Shown: positions 29,181 to 35,861 of the stretch, in pieces
Layout of the letters: each line of letters opens with the position of its first letter
Position numbering within the stretch: the stretch's first letter is position 1
Assembly (NCBI RefSeq): GCF_013201075.1
Contig: NZ_CP053708.1
Location: 1,429,501 to 1,493,500, forward strand
Direction of reading: 5' to 3'
DNA: 64,000 nt
From: Lichenicola cladoniae
GTDB taxonomy: Bacteria; Pseudomonadota; Alphaproteobacteria; Acetobacterales; Acetobacteraceae
The notes under the pieces: model-generated
What the model was told of the DNA's origin: nothing
Databases searched by the model: none
What the model saw: the letters and a program-made list of their open reading frames with translations, nothing else
Made by a program: the position numbers and the translations under genes

Positions 29181-30121
29181 CAGGCGCTCCCGTCATCGCT
29201 GGTGGGTGGGGTGGTGATCAGGGCGCGGATGGTATGGAGCGCATGGTCTGCTGTGAATGGACCATCGTTGCACAAACCTTCCCATGTTGCTGTTTTCCAT
29301 GATCCCCACGGCGCGAAGTAGCAGTCTATGATTTCCTTGACGCGCTTTACGTCAACCTCACAGATCGCCGCTGCGCTGTCTGTGGTGGGTGCCTGGGGAG
29401 GGTGGGTGTAGAGCGAGATCACGGCCTCACCTTCCAACTGCCATTCTGCGGCTGTGATCGGATCGGTCGTGAAACTGTCCGCGTCCACTTCGGCATCTTC
29501 CAGCGTCCATGCGTAAGGCTTCTCCACGCTCGCGACTTCCTGCGCTGGCGATGCTGCCACCGTCTCTGCGGAGCGGGCGGCGTCGATGGCGGCGTCTAAG
29601 TCCTTTGCGTAATCGGATGGTGTGCGTCCAACCATCACTCCGAAGCCTGGGACGCCTTGATAGATAATCCGGTTATCACGCAGCCAACGATACCGAGCCG
29701 CATCCCGCACCACCGCATCGTCCGGCGCCGGGGAAGTGGCAGCGATCAGGGTTTGCTTCGGGCGCCAAGCCATGACCTCGCGCACTTGATCAACACACCA
29801 GCCCGCGTCGGGATGATAAGCGCAATCACAAATGATCGTGGACAGTCCTTCCCGGCCCGGAGCCAGGACCTCGACCACGGTGCCGTCCGCTGGAGCATCA
29901 CGCAGATCGAGCCAGTCCGGCGCTGGGGGAGTGGCGGGATAGGCTGCGGCCATTTCGTGAAATACCGCGGTCATCAAGTTTTTGGCCCAGTCCGGCACTT
30001 CAGCCCATGTGATTACGTTTGCATTACTTGATGCGTAGTCAAATGCAGGAGCTACCCTTTCATAAGTCTCATGAAAGAGTTGTGCTCGCGCCGCCGCTTC
30101 AATCCGTTCCTGCTCGGTCAT
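29180..30121 (-). CDS. Hypothetical phage protein
   Basis: 313 aa starting MTEQERIEAAARAQLF. Composite small-protein features: a DUF551-like segment (DWLDLRDAPADGTVVEVLAP...VMAWRPKQ), an ARYRWLRDN motif common in phage proteins, and a YTHPPQAP stretch. This looks like a mosaic of short phage modules. No enzymatic motif seen. Confidence 0.65.
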   Translation of the reverse strand: MTEQERIEAAARAQLFHETYERVAPAFDYASSNANVITWAEVPDWAKNLMTAVFHEMAAAYPATPPAPDWLDLRDAPADGTVVEVLAPGREGLSTIICDCAYHPDAGWCVDQVREVMAWRPKQTLIAATSPAPDDAVVRDAARYRWLRDNRIIYQGVPGFGVMVGRTPSDYAKDLDAAIDAARSAETVAASPAQEVASVEKPYAWTLEDAEVDADSFTTDPITAAEWQLEGEAVISLYTHPPQAPTTDSAAAICEVDVKRVKEIIDCYFAPWGSWKTATWEGLCNDGPFTADHALHTIRALITTPPTSDDGSA

Positions 30122-30582
30122 GGTGTTTTCTCCGGCTTGGTGCTGGTGATCAGGGCGCGGGCGCGGGTTCGAATGCTTTGTGCCAACCATGCAGCGGCTT
30201 CTTGATACGGCTTGCGTGGGCTTTCGGCTATCATTCGGTCGCACATGCGCGCCGCTTCCTCGAAGGCCTCCGCACGGATCGCCGCTCGCGTGTCGGGCGC
30301 CTGGGGAGGGTGGGCGCGCAATGCTGTGCACTCAGGTCCATTGCACGGCTCGTTGTTGTAGAAGCCTGTTCCGTCGCAAATCCAGCAGTTGCGCGCTGCG
30401 TCTTCCAGCGTCGGCCCATGCAGATCGGGCGAGGTGATGGTAGCCAATGCTGCGTCCCGACTAGATTTCCAGTCTTCAGTCTCACGCTCTCCGCTCGGGT
30501 ATTCACTGTTATATCCCTCGCCAGAAGCTTCCCATCCAGCAAGGTATGCCGCTTCAAGCGCCGTCATCATCTCATCAGCCAT
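30118..30582 (-). CDS. Hypothetical phage protein with Cys pairs
   Basis: 154 aa starting MADEMMTALEAAYLAGW. A CWICDGTGF...C-x-x-x-EC zinc-ribbon-like motif lies at about 60-85 and an EAFEEAARMCDR helix follows. It shares a HPPQAP segment with the downstream gene. ATGA overlap with that gene. Confidence 0.6.
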   Translation of the reverse strand: MADEMMTALEAAYLAGWEASGEGYNSEYPSGERETEDWKSSRDAALATITSPDLHGPTLEDAARNCWICDGTGFYNNEPCNGPECTALRAHPPQAPDTRAAIRAEAFEEAARMCDRMIAESPRKPYQEAAAWLAQSIRTRARALITSTKPEKTP

Positions 30583-30584
30583 AA

Positions 30585-30665
30585 TTACCACCACCCAATC
30601 TGCGCGCGGCGTGCGCGCCTGTTGCGCCAGTAGAGGGCGATGTCGCGGATCATACTGATCAGCAT
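30585..30665 (-). CDS. Very small basic peptide
   Basis: 26 aa (MLISMIRDIALYWRNRRARR then six residues). It fills the gap between two leftward genes exactly: its ATG overlaps the upstream stop by one base, and its stop is 2 bp before the next start. The packing and arginine-rich amphipathic sequence support a real gene, but it is too short for certainty. Confidence 0.45.
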   Translation of the reverse strand: MLISMIRDIALYWRNRRARRAQIGWW

Positions 30666-31048
30666 TATGGCGATGCACTCCGAGACGACTGTCTATCGAA
30701 GAGCGACGCCTGCGCTGGGGCGATTGCGGGCGGTGCTGAACGGCGGCGCCAGCCTGGCGCGGCCAAGTCGATCGCGGTCAGCAGCTGGTCCATTCCCGGC
30801 CAGTCTTCAAACTCGTCCTTGATGGCTTCTCCGCGCAGGAGAGAGCCCGCACCGTATTCACTCCATGCCATGACGATCGCGCTGTTGATCACACACCCGT
30901 TTGGCTCGAGGCCGGCCGCGGCAAGAGCAGCGAGGACGCGATCGGCTTCCTCAATGGGAGTGCCAGCAGGCTCGGCGCCGAGCATCTGCTTATCGAGGAC
31001 GCCGGCGATGACGTCGCGGGCGCATGGGCGGGCGTCACCTTCCTTCAC
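30665..31048 (-). CDS. Hypothetical phage protein
   Basis: 127 aa from a GTG start (VKEGDARPCARDVIAG) that overlaps the upstream gene by 14 bp. Helical middle (IEEADRVLAALAAAGLEP) and a Pro/Ala-rich C-terminus. No family recognised. Reading further upstream would run through the preceding gene, so the GTG is preferred. Confidence 0.55.
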   Translation of the reverse strand: MKEGDARPCARDVIAGVLDKQMLGAEPAGTPIEEADRVLAALAAAGLEPNGCVINSAIVMAWSEYGAGSLLRGEAIKDEFEDWPGMDQLLTAIDLAAPGWRRRSAPPAIAPAQASLFDRQSSRSASP

Positions 31049-31271
31049 GGCGCGCCCTCCTGCATTCCGCGGACTGCGCCATGGCGAGTTCTTGGGCTTT
31101 GCGAGCGGCTGCCAGCAGGATGGAAGCCTGCATATCGGCCGGCACGTGGGCCTCATCGAGCTGGCGCTTCAGGCCGTTGATCTGCGCCGACACGATCGCC
31201 TCGGCCTTAGCTGCCAGATCGCGCAGCCGCTCGTCGATTACAGGGTGCAGAGACCCGTCCGGCGCGGTCAT
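31035..31271 (-). CDS. Small coiled-coil phage protein
   Basis: 78 aa, mostly helical (RLRDLAAKAEAIVSAQINGL), possible coiled coil. Starts MTAPDG, like two other genes of this operon. ATGA overlap with the upstream membrane peptide. Confidence 0.6.
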   Translation of the reverse strand: MTAPDGSLHPVIDERLRDLAAKAEAIVSAQINGLKRQLDEAHVPADMQASILLAAARKAQELAMAQSAECRRARREGR

Positions 31272-31405
31272 GGAATCTTCCTCCGATCCGGGCCCGATCG
31301 CCGCTCAGTCTGGTCCCACGGCTTCTTCAGCATGCGGTGCCATTCCCAGGCGCAGAAAGCGTAGCCTGCAACTGCACCGATGAGCAGCCCGACCAGGATG
31401 CTCAT
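31268..31405 (-). CDS. Small single-pass membrane protein
   Basis: 45 aa: MSILVGLLIGAVAGYAFCAW forms one transmembrane helix, followed by a basic tail (RRSGPDRRKIP). ATGA overlaps on both sides. Function unknown. Confidence 0.6.
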   Translation of the reverse strand: MSILVGLLIGAVAGYAFCAWEWHRMLKKPWDQTERRSGPDRRKIP

Positions 31406-31809
31406 GACCGGCCGCCCTGCAGCAGCTTGAAGCGCGGGTTGGCTCGCAGCGTGTCTGCCCCGTCTGACCGCTCGCACCGGTCGCTAAGCGCTAGGGCCGC
31501 GCTGAGTAACAACTTCGCTTCGGCCACGGCTGCCGCCACGCGCTCCGGTGCAGCGGCCGGATAGCTGAAGGCCTCCACGTCGGCACGGAGAGCGGACAGC
31601 CCGGCCGAGACCTGGATCCAATGCCGTGCGGCGATAGCGGCCTCGATGCTGACTAGGCGATCGGCAATATGCTCGTGGTGGCGCGTGGTTGGTGCATAGC
31701 GGGCGCTAAGGCAGCCGATGCGGTCGACACAGCCAAGGACGTCTGCCGTCGGCATTTGTGCGGCCAGGCGGCGCACGACGGGCCATTTGATGAGTGAAGC
31801 GTAAGCCAT
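31402..31809 (-). CDS. Hypothetical phage protein, first gene of the leftward operon
   Basis: 135 aa starting MAYASLIKWPVVRRLAAQ. Helix-rich, no recognised domain. No further tightly coupled gene lies upstream, so a promoter for the leftward small-gene operon probably lies in 31810-31950. Confidence 0.6.
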   Translation of the reverse strand: MAYASLIKWPVVRRLAAQMPTADVLGCVDRIGCLSARYAPTTRHHEHIADRLVSIEAAIAARHWIQVSAGLSALRADVEAFSYPAAAPERVAAAVAEAKLLLSAALALSDRCERSDGADTLRANPRFKLLQGGRS

Positions 31810-31891
31810 CGGGGAAACTCCGTTACTGGCGTTGGCGCATCCGTCGGTAAAACCGGCGGATTCGTCAGCGTCAGGCGCTGAGGAGTGTGCG

Positions 31892-31921
31892 GCGGAGGAA
31901 GCCGTTGCTGGCTCCCTCCGC
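31892..31921. repeat. 12-bp inverted repeat
   Basis: Arms GCGGAGGAAGCC (31892-31903) and GGCTCCCTCCGC (31910-31921) pair over 12 positions with one mismatch around a 6-nt loop. No T-run follows on either strand, so a Rho-independent terminator is doubtful; it could be a regulatory hairpin in the leader of either neighbour. Confidence 0.5.
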
Positions 31922-31952
31922 TCCGTCCACCATCGGTCGTGCAACCAACCCG

Positions 31953-32129
31953 ATGGAGACCTCTGTGACCAAGGAACCCGAAAAGCCGTCAACGCCCTTT
32001 AAGCCGAAGGGCGACAGTGTTCCCAAGCCGACGCCGGGCGGCATGGCCAACGATTCCAAGCCGGACAAAGACGGTCCGAGACGTCCAACTGGCACACAGC
32101 AGCCAGACCGGACGAAGTCTAAGAAGTAA
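31953..32129 (+). CDS. Possible Pro/Lys-rich small protein
   Basis: 58 aa beginning METSVTKEPEKPSTPFKPKG, low complexity and very hydrophilic. GC-rich third positions support coding, but no clear ribosome site precedes the ATG. It is rightward among leftward genes and converges on the membrane-protein gene after 13 bp. Confidence 0.35.
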   Translation: METSVTKEPEKPSTPFKPKGDSVPKPTPGGMANDSKPDKDGPRRPTGTQQPDRTKSKK

Positions 32130-32142
32130 GCGCGGCCTGCTA

Positions 32143-32661
32143 TTAGCGCATCGAATAAGCCAACATCGCCAGCAGAGGCATGGACGCGAAGTTGATCCAG
32201 GCCACGCGCAAAAATCGCGCGCGGACCTTGATCAACGCGCTGTTCTGAACGATCGACAGGTTCGAACCGACTGCCAGACTCTCCAACAGCAGCAGTTCGC
32301 TCTTGTGCTCGTGGTCCAGGATCTGGAGCGGATTGAAGCTCGGCCAGCGCCAGGCATTCGTGACCCACAGCACTGCGATGCTCAAGGCTGCGGTGATGGT
32401 GATCGATGTCACCACGGTGACGGCGACGGCCGGCAGGTGTGTGGTCAAGGCTGCCGCGGCGAGGGCCACCCCGATTGTCACGCTCCAGCCGAGCAGGCTG
32501 GTTGCCTGCACCCGCAACCCATCCAGAGCCAGGCTCTGCTGTGTCAGGGTCATCTCGCCCTGACGAAATGCTTCTTTCGCGCGCCACAAGCGAAATGGAG
32601 CGCCGACCGCTCCAAGCTCCGGATCTGGCGGTGCGGGTGGCGGGGGCGGTATCTCGAGCAT
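32143..32661 (-). CDS. Membrane protein controlled by phage operators
   Basis: 172 aa starting MLEIPPPPPAPPDPELG. A helix precedes two adjacent transmembrane segments (about 58-80 and 82-105), and a cytoplasmic helical tail follows with a weak third hydrophobic stretch at the end. Two repressor-type operators lie 100-150 bp upstream, one within a candidate promoter, so it should be repressed in the lysogen. A role in lysis timing or exclusion is conceivable but not shown. Confidence 0.6.
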   Translation of the reverse strand: MLEIPPPPPAPPDPELGAVGAPFRLWRAKEAFRQGEMTLTQQSLALDGLRVQATSLLGWSVTIGVALAAAALTTHLPAVAVTVVTSITITAALSIAVLWVTNAWRWPSFNPLQILDHEHKSELLLLESLAVGSNLSIVQNSALIKVRARFLRVAWINFASMPLLAMLAYSMR

Positions 32662-32762
32662 TGCAAAACTCTCCCGTGGCGCGTTTGGCCCATTCCTGAG
32701 GCAATTTATACGCCATGCTGTCGATCCTCCGGCCGTCGCGGGGTGCGGCGGTGTGAAGACTA

Positions 32763-32778
32763 TGTGCGTGGACGCACT
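32763..32778. promoter_or_regulatory. Operator OD1, TGTGC-N6-GCACT
   Basis: TGTGC GTGGAC GCACT. Same layout as the immunity operators. On the leftward strand it lies in the 17-bp spacer between TTGCAG and CATAGT, a candidate promoter of the 172-aa membrane-protein gene. Confidence 0.65.
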
Positions 32779-32794
32779 GGCCTGCAAGCATAAA

Positions 32795-32810
32795 AGTGCG
32801 CAGACGCACA
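32795..32810. promoter_or_regulatory. Operator OD2, AGTGC-N6-GCACA
   Basis: AGTGC GCAGAC GCACA. It is centred 32 bp (about three helical turns) from the neighbouring operator, suitable for cooperative repressor binding. Confidence 0.65.
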
Positions 32811-33033
32811 ACTTTCTACATGAGAAAGCCGGCGCCTCATGGAGGCCCGGCTTGGGACCGAATTCCGTTAAGCTAGAGCCACTGCAACCAGGACAGGTTC
32901 TTGAGCCCACCTGGCCATGCGAACAGCCTAATGACTGCCAGGTTGGACGCCTTCATGCGACCCTGCGCATGGCTACGCCGCTCGAATCCCAACATCCGCA
33001 ATGGCGTCTAAAAAACGAGGCACTTGCCAGGGA

Positions 33034-33048
33034 GAACAGAATAGGAAC
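33034..33048. promoter_or_regulatory. LexA-type SOS box GAAC-N7-GAAC
   Basis: GAAC AGAATAG GAAC, the direct-repeat form (GTTC-N7-GTTC on the other strand) bound by alphaproteobacterial LexA. A TATAGC-like -10 lies about 10 bp downstream on the plus strand, so the box overlaps the likely -35 region of a rightward promoter. Confidence 0.6.
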
Positions 33049-33098
33049 AAACTCCTGTTATAGCGCCGCTCTCTAGAGGCGGCCTGGGAAGGGTGTCC

Positions 33099-33347
33099 AT
33101 GCCAACCGGGAAGCCTACTGAAGGCGGCAGCAAGTGCCAGCCAATCACCTCAGGGCCTTCCATAACGCCTACGAAGGCTGGACCTGACGGCCGCTTCGAC
33201 AATGTCGAAAGTAAGCGCCTGCTCCGGCTCCTCGAGGTCCCTCCACATGTCGACAAGAGCAACCTCCCTATTAGGATGCGGGCTTTGGGAAGACTTGCCA
33301 GAGCCTACCAGCTGAGATCTCTCTTTAAGGTCGTCCATTCCGACTGA
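33099..33347 (+). CDS. Possible SOS-controlled small protein, antisense to repressor end
   Basis: 82 aa starting MPTGKPTEGGSKCQP, basic C-terminal half (RLLRLLEV, IRMRALGRLARAYQ). A strong SD (GGGAAGGG, 33086-33093) lies 5 bp before the ATG, and a LexA-type box lies 50 bp upstream. It overlaps the last 65 codons of the repressor gene on the other strand, which makes coding status uncertain. If real, position and control suit an antirepressor. Confidence 0.35.
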   Translation: MPTGKPTEGGSKCQPITSGPSITPTKAGPDGRFDNVESKRLLRLLEVPPHVDKSNLPIRMRALGRLARAYQLRSLFKVVHSD

Positions 33348-33524
33348 GGCTGCGAATGCCTGCAGCTTGTCCAGGTTTGGACGCTCGAGCATTCCCGTTT
33401 TGCTTCTTTTGATCTTCGACAGGATATCGGGTCCGAGCCCAGCCGCCTTGGCTAGGGCGGTCTGGTTAAGCCCGGTCCGCTCGATCAACAGGCGCACGAA
33501 AGCCTGATCTTCCGTCTCACTCAT
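33150..33524 (-). CDS. XRE-family prophage repressor (CI-like, no autoprotease)
   Basis: 124 aa. HTH (RTGLNQTALAKAAGLGPDIL with SKIKRS following, about residues 15-45), then a short helical C-terminal part. At this length there is no S24 peptidase domain, so RecA-stimulated self-cleavage is not expected. Divergent from the Cro-like gene with three operators between them; one operator ends 2 bp before the chosen ATG. An in-frame ATG at 33542 would place the operator inside the gene. Confidence 0.8.
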   Translation of the reverse strand: MSETEDQAFVRLLIERTGLNQTALAKAAGLGPDILSKIKRSKTGMLERPNLDKLQAFAASVGMDDLKERSQLVGSGKSSQSPHPNREVALVDMWRDLEEPEQALTFDIVEAAVRSSLRRRYGRP

Positions 33525-33525
33525 A

Positions 33526-33541
33526 TGTGCATTCTCGCACA
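33526..33541. promoter_or_regulatory. Immunity operator O3, TGTGC-N6-GCACA
   Basis: TGTGC ATTCTC GCACA, symmetrical out to TATGTGC/GCACATA. It overlaps the start region of the repressor gene, consistent with autoregulation. Confidence 0.75.
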
Positions 33542-33574
33542 TACCTGGAACTCGGTCTCTTGCACAAAGCTGAA

Positions 33575-33590
33575 AGTGCTTCCAAGCACA
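33575..33590. promoter_or_regulatory. Immunity operator O2, AGTGC-N6-GCACA
   Basis: AGTGC TTCCAA GCACA between the divergent repressor and cro-like genes; centres to O1 and O3 are 31 and 49 bp apart. Confidence 0.75.
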
Positions 33591-33598
33591 TTCTCAGC

Positions 33599-33627
33599 TT
33601 GACGATGTGCGCACGCGCACATAGATT
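33599..33627 (+). promoter_or_regulatory. Rightward early promoter (PR-like), near-leaderless
   Basis: -35 TTGACG (33599-33604), 17-bp spacer filled by O1, -10 TAGATT (33622-33627). A start point 6-7 bp downstream falls at about 33634, the cro-like ATG, so the transcript would be leaderless. Confidence 0.7.
33606..33621. promoter_or_regulatory. Immunity operator O1, TGTGC-N6-GCACA
   Basis: TGTGC GCACGC GCACA. It occupies positions 2-17 of the 17-bp spacer of the rightward promoter, so bound repressor would block RNA polymerase directly. Confidence 0.8.
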
Positions 33628-33633
33628 GTGCGT

Positions 33634-33843
33634 ATGAGCGATCTCCTTACTCCCTCTGATATTGAGCATCGAGCACGCGCTGCTGGTGTGACCATGCAGG
33701 CCGTGTGCGAGAGGGCTCGGATCGCTCCGAGCACCTTCACTCGGTGGAAGGCGCATAAGAGCGAACCCACGCTTGCTGTATACAAACGCCTTCATGCTGT
33801 CGTTGCTGGCCTGAGCCAGAAACAGCCAGCGAGCGCAGCATGA
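33634..33843 (+). CDS. Cro-like small DNA-binding protein
   Basis: 69 aa starting MSDLLTPSDIEHRARAAGVT. HTH: VTMQAVCERARIAPSTFTRW. First gene of the rightward early operon, divergent from the repressor. No SD precedes the ATG, in keeping with a leaderless mRNA. An in-frame GTG at 33628 would sit too close to the -10. The stop overlaps the next ATG (ATGA). Confidence 0.75.
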   Translation: MSDLLTPSDIEHRARAAGVTMQAVCERARIAPSTFTRWKAHKSEPTLAVYKRLHAVVAGLSQKQPASAA

Positions 33844-34238
33844 CGATCGTCGAAGTGCGCCTGGAAGCCCTGCGTCTCGCGCGGGAGTTGGCGCCGCAAT
33901 ATGCGGACTATAAAGCATCGTTGGCCGCGATCTTTTCTCTCGCGGCCAACATCGAAGCCGCTTTACTCGGCGCCTCCGGTCTTTTGGTTTGCGTCGACGG
34001 CTTGGATGATCTCTTTGATGAGCTCCAGCTGGTAAGCGCGGTCTCCGCCGAGAACAAGCGTGTTAGCGTTGGCGATCTTCCCGTCGGCGACGGCGATGGA
34101 ACGGGCCAAGGCCCAAATGAGGCCTTCCTTGGTATTGATGTCGAGTATCTGCAGGTTCCTGTTGCTGGAGTGAGCACCACAACAGTCGCCGATGGCGAGG
34201 GATCTGTCACGGCTCCCTCGCCGGGTTGCGCAGCATGA
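33840..34238 (+). CDS. Hypothetical early protein, C-terminal part doubtful
   Basis: 132 aa if read to the stop. The first 45 residues (MTIVEVRLEALRLARELAPQ...) look genuine and the start is ATGA-coupled to the Cro-like gene. From about residue 46 codon use degrades while the opposite strand shows a better-coding frame, so the real gene may once have ended earlier or the two overlap head-on. Confidence 0.45.
   Translation: MTIVEVRLEALRLARELAPQYADYKASLAAIFSLAANIEAALLGASGLLVCVDGLDDLFDELQLVSAVSAENKRVSVGDLPVGDGDGTGQGPNEAFLGIDVEYLQVPVAGVSTTTVADGEGSVTAPSPGCAA
33963..34154 (-). CDS. Small leftward protein lacking a standard start
   Basis: About 63 aa reading QILDINTKEGLIWALARSIA then a charged helical stretch to QKTGGAE. 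Strong GC bias in third positions and a natural amino-acid profile support coding. The frame holds no ATG, GTG or TTG upstream before a stop near 34250; CTG at 34154 is the best available start. It is antisense to the rightward gene above. Confidence 0.4.
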   Translation of the reverse strand: MQILDINTKEGLIWALARSIAVADGKIANANTLVLGGDRAYQLELIKEIIQAVDANQKTGGAE

Positions 34239-34244
34239 CGCGCG

Positions 34245-34592
34245 CTACTCAAGTTGCCACCATTTGCGCGCTTGCCGGTTGCGTGCTTGTCGCGTTGAGG
34301 CATCGATCCTCTCTGCGCTCTGCACAAAGTTCTCAAGCTCAGCATCGATTCTTTGCTGCAGTGATGTCGTCGCTGGATTTCTGGGCATGTGATGATCGAT
34401 ATTTGCGCGAACCGATTCACAAAGTTCGGACAAGGACAGCCCCGGAAAGGCGCCCGTCGCCGCGAGCTCGGTCATGAGCGCGATGGTGACTGTCTTATTC
34501 ACGAGCGCGGTAGCCAAAGCCGCTTCGGCAATTATCAGGGCCCTCTCGCCAACGTCCATAGTCTTCTCCATGGGTCGTGTTGCAACACTCAT
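34245..34592 (-). CDS. Leftward hypothetical protein
   Basis: 115 aa (MSVATRPMEKTMDVGERALI...). Helix-rich, with FPGLSLSELCESVRANIDHH. No family recognised. It belongs to a set of three leftward genes (33963-35045) inserted within the rightward early region. Confidence 0.55.
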   Translation of the reverse strand: MSVATRPMEKTMDVGERALIIAEAALATALVNKTVTIALMTELAATGAFPGLSLSELCESVRANIDHHMPRNPATTSLQQRIDAELENFVQSAERIDASTRQARNRQARKWWQLE

Positions 34593-34643
34593 GGTGATGA
34601 AGGCGGAGTGGCTGTGCAAGCAGTCGCTCCGTGGGCCTGCAGC

Positions 34644-34748
34644 ATGATCCCGATCCCGAACAACCCTCTCGTCGGCATTCTCAACGCGCTCGTGCTGTGC
34701 TTAGCGTTCTGGATTGTCGTCGCCGCAATCGTTTGGTGGGCACTGTGA
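34644..34748 (+). CDS. Possible small membrane peptide
   Basis: 34 aa, MIPIPNNPLVGILNALVLCL then a hydrophobic stretch ending IVWWAL: a single transmembrane helix. A GTG at 34608 would extend it in frame. No strong SD. It sits between two leftward genes; coding status uncertain. Confidence 0.35.
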   Translation: MIPIPNNPLVGILNALVLCLAFWIVVAAIVWWAL

Positions 34749-34757
34749 CGGCCCCGC

Positions 34758-35045
34758 TCAGTTGGGTCGGGAGGGCGGTGTCAGCGCCAGAACACGTCTC
34801 GCAGACGTTTGCAGTACCTCCGCAAGATCTAGGCACTGCTGTGGCGTCAAGATCACCTGGAGATGTCGTCCTCCGGCTCCTTCGTCTTCGGGACTTGCTA
34901 TGTAATTCAGGCGAAGAACTGTTGCCACTCCAGCTGCAATCGCTACGGACCATCCCATGACTGGATTCGTCACGATGCGGCCTTTGGCGTCGAGATCGAA
35001 CTTGTCGGACACGAAGTTCTCCGTGGTGGGTGTTGCAGTTCCCAT
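34758..35045 (-). CDS. Leftward hypothetical protein
   Basis: 95 aa (MGTATPTTENFVSDKFDLDA...). C-terminal segment VILTPQQCLDLAEVLQTSAR is helical. No family recognised. Ends 9 bp from the small membrane peptide and is divergent from the gcrA-like gene. Confidence 0.55.
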   Translation of the reverse strand: MGTATPTTENFVSDKFDLDAKGRIVTNPVMGWSVAIAAGVATVLRLNYIASPEDEGAGGRHLQVILTPQQCLDLAEVLQTSARRVLALTPPSRPN

Positions 35046-35099
35046 GGTGAGCCGCGCGGGTCGGATCAGCAATGATCTGGCCCGCAGGACGGTCGTCTG

Positions 35100-35681
35100 A
35101 TGCCCAGCACCGCCGAACGCTGGACACCGGAGCGCGACCAGGTTCTCCGCGAGCTATGGCACGCCAATCTCTCGACGCAGCTCATAGGCCAGCAGATGGG
35201 CGTGACGAAGAACTCGGTCATCGGCCGTTCGCATCGGCTCCAGCTGACCAGCCGGCCATCGCCGATCAGGGCCAGCTGGGGAGGCGCGCCGAAAGGCAGC
35301 ATCACCCCGCAAGCCGGCCGAGTGGCTTTCGCTCCGGTGGCCGCGCCTACGCTGCCGGTCGCTCCAGCCGTTGTCCCCGAACCTAGACCAACTATCATGC
35401 CTGCGGCGTTGCCAAGCCCGGAACCGAAGCCGGCCCGGTCGCCTGTGGTTTTGCCAGCGCAGCAGGTCGCAGCACCCGCGTCGAGCCGTATGGCAAGCCT
35501 GCTGCCGGCTCCGAGGGGCCCAATCGCCCCGCCGAGCTCCTGCCAATGGCCGATGCACGGCTCGACCGGCCGCAGCATGATCAAGTGCGGGGCGGCTCCG
35601 GCTCCGGCGAAGCCATACTGCCTCGAGCACCTTGAGCGAGCGCATGTACGCGCGCCTCGGTCTCCCGGTGCTGACCAGTGA
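35100..35681 (+). CDS. gcrA: GcrA-like cell-cycle regulator, phage-borne
   Basis: 193 aa. The N-terminus has the GcrA DNA-binding domain: RWTPERDQVLRELWHANLST, QMGVTKNSVIGRSHRLQL; then a Pro/Ala-rich linker; and the C-terminal zinc-like module CQWPMHG...IKCGAAP...PYCLEH. In Caulobacter GcrA binds sigma70 and activates promoters carrying m6A-marked GANTC sites. A phage copy could redirect host S-phase transcription or drive phage promoters. SD is weak. Confidence 0.88.
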   Translation: MPSTAERWTPERDQVLRELWHANLSTQLIGQQMGVTKNSVIGRSHRLQLTSRPSPIRASWGGAPKGSITPQAGRVAFAPVAAPTLPVAPAVVPEPRPTIMPAALPSPEPKPARSPVVLPAQQVAAPASSRMASLLPAPRGPIAPPSSCQWPMHGSTGRSMIKCGAAPAPAKPYCLEHLERAHVRAPRSPGADQ

Positions 35682-35861
35682 CCGGACGTCCTGCAGCATC
35701 ATGCCGTGCACGTCGCGCTTCCGGCGCGCGCGCATCGAGCATGAGCTGCAGGACCAAAGATATTGGGACCATGGTTCCGTATCGGGTTTCACCTCGCATC
35801 GCTGTTTCTCCACTGCAGTCTGTCGATCGCAAGACAGACCATGCTGTGGAGCTCGATCGTA

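Larger units (their letters stand above)
32662..33149. other. Gene-poor regulatory region beside immunity locus
   Basis: About 490 bp. Contains two operators (32763-32778, 32795-32810), a LexA-type box (33034-33048), a short hairpin near 33064-33083 (GCCGC/GCGGC arms) and the start of a possible rightward gene at 33099. Other open frames here look non-coding. Confidence 0.6.

Noticed and set aside
33908-34420. 170-codon minus-strand open frame
   Set aside because: Ser/Arg/Pro-rich composition; a different minus frame in the same stretch gives a natural-looking protein.
34631-34960. Plus-strand open frame after the small membrane peptide
   Set aside because: Antisense to the 95-aa leftward gene, which has better codon bias and a clear start.
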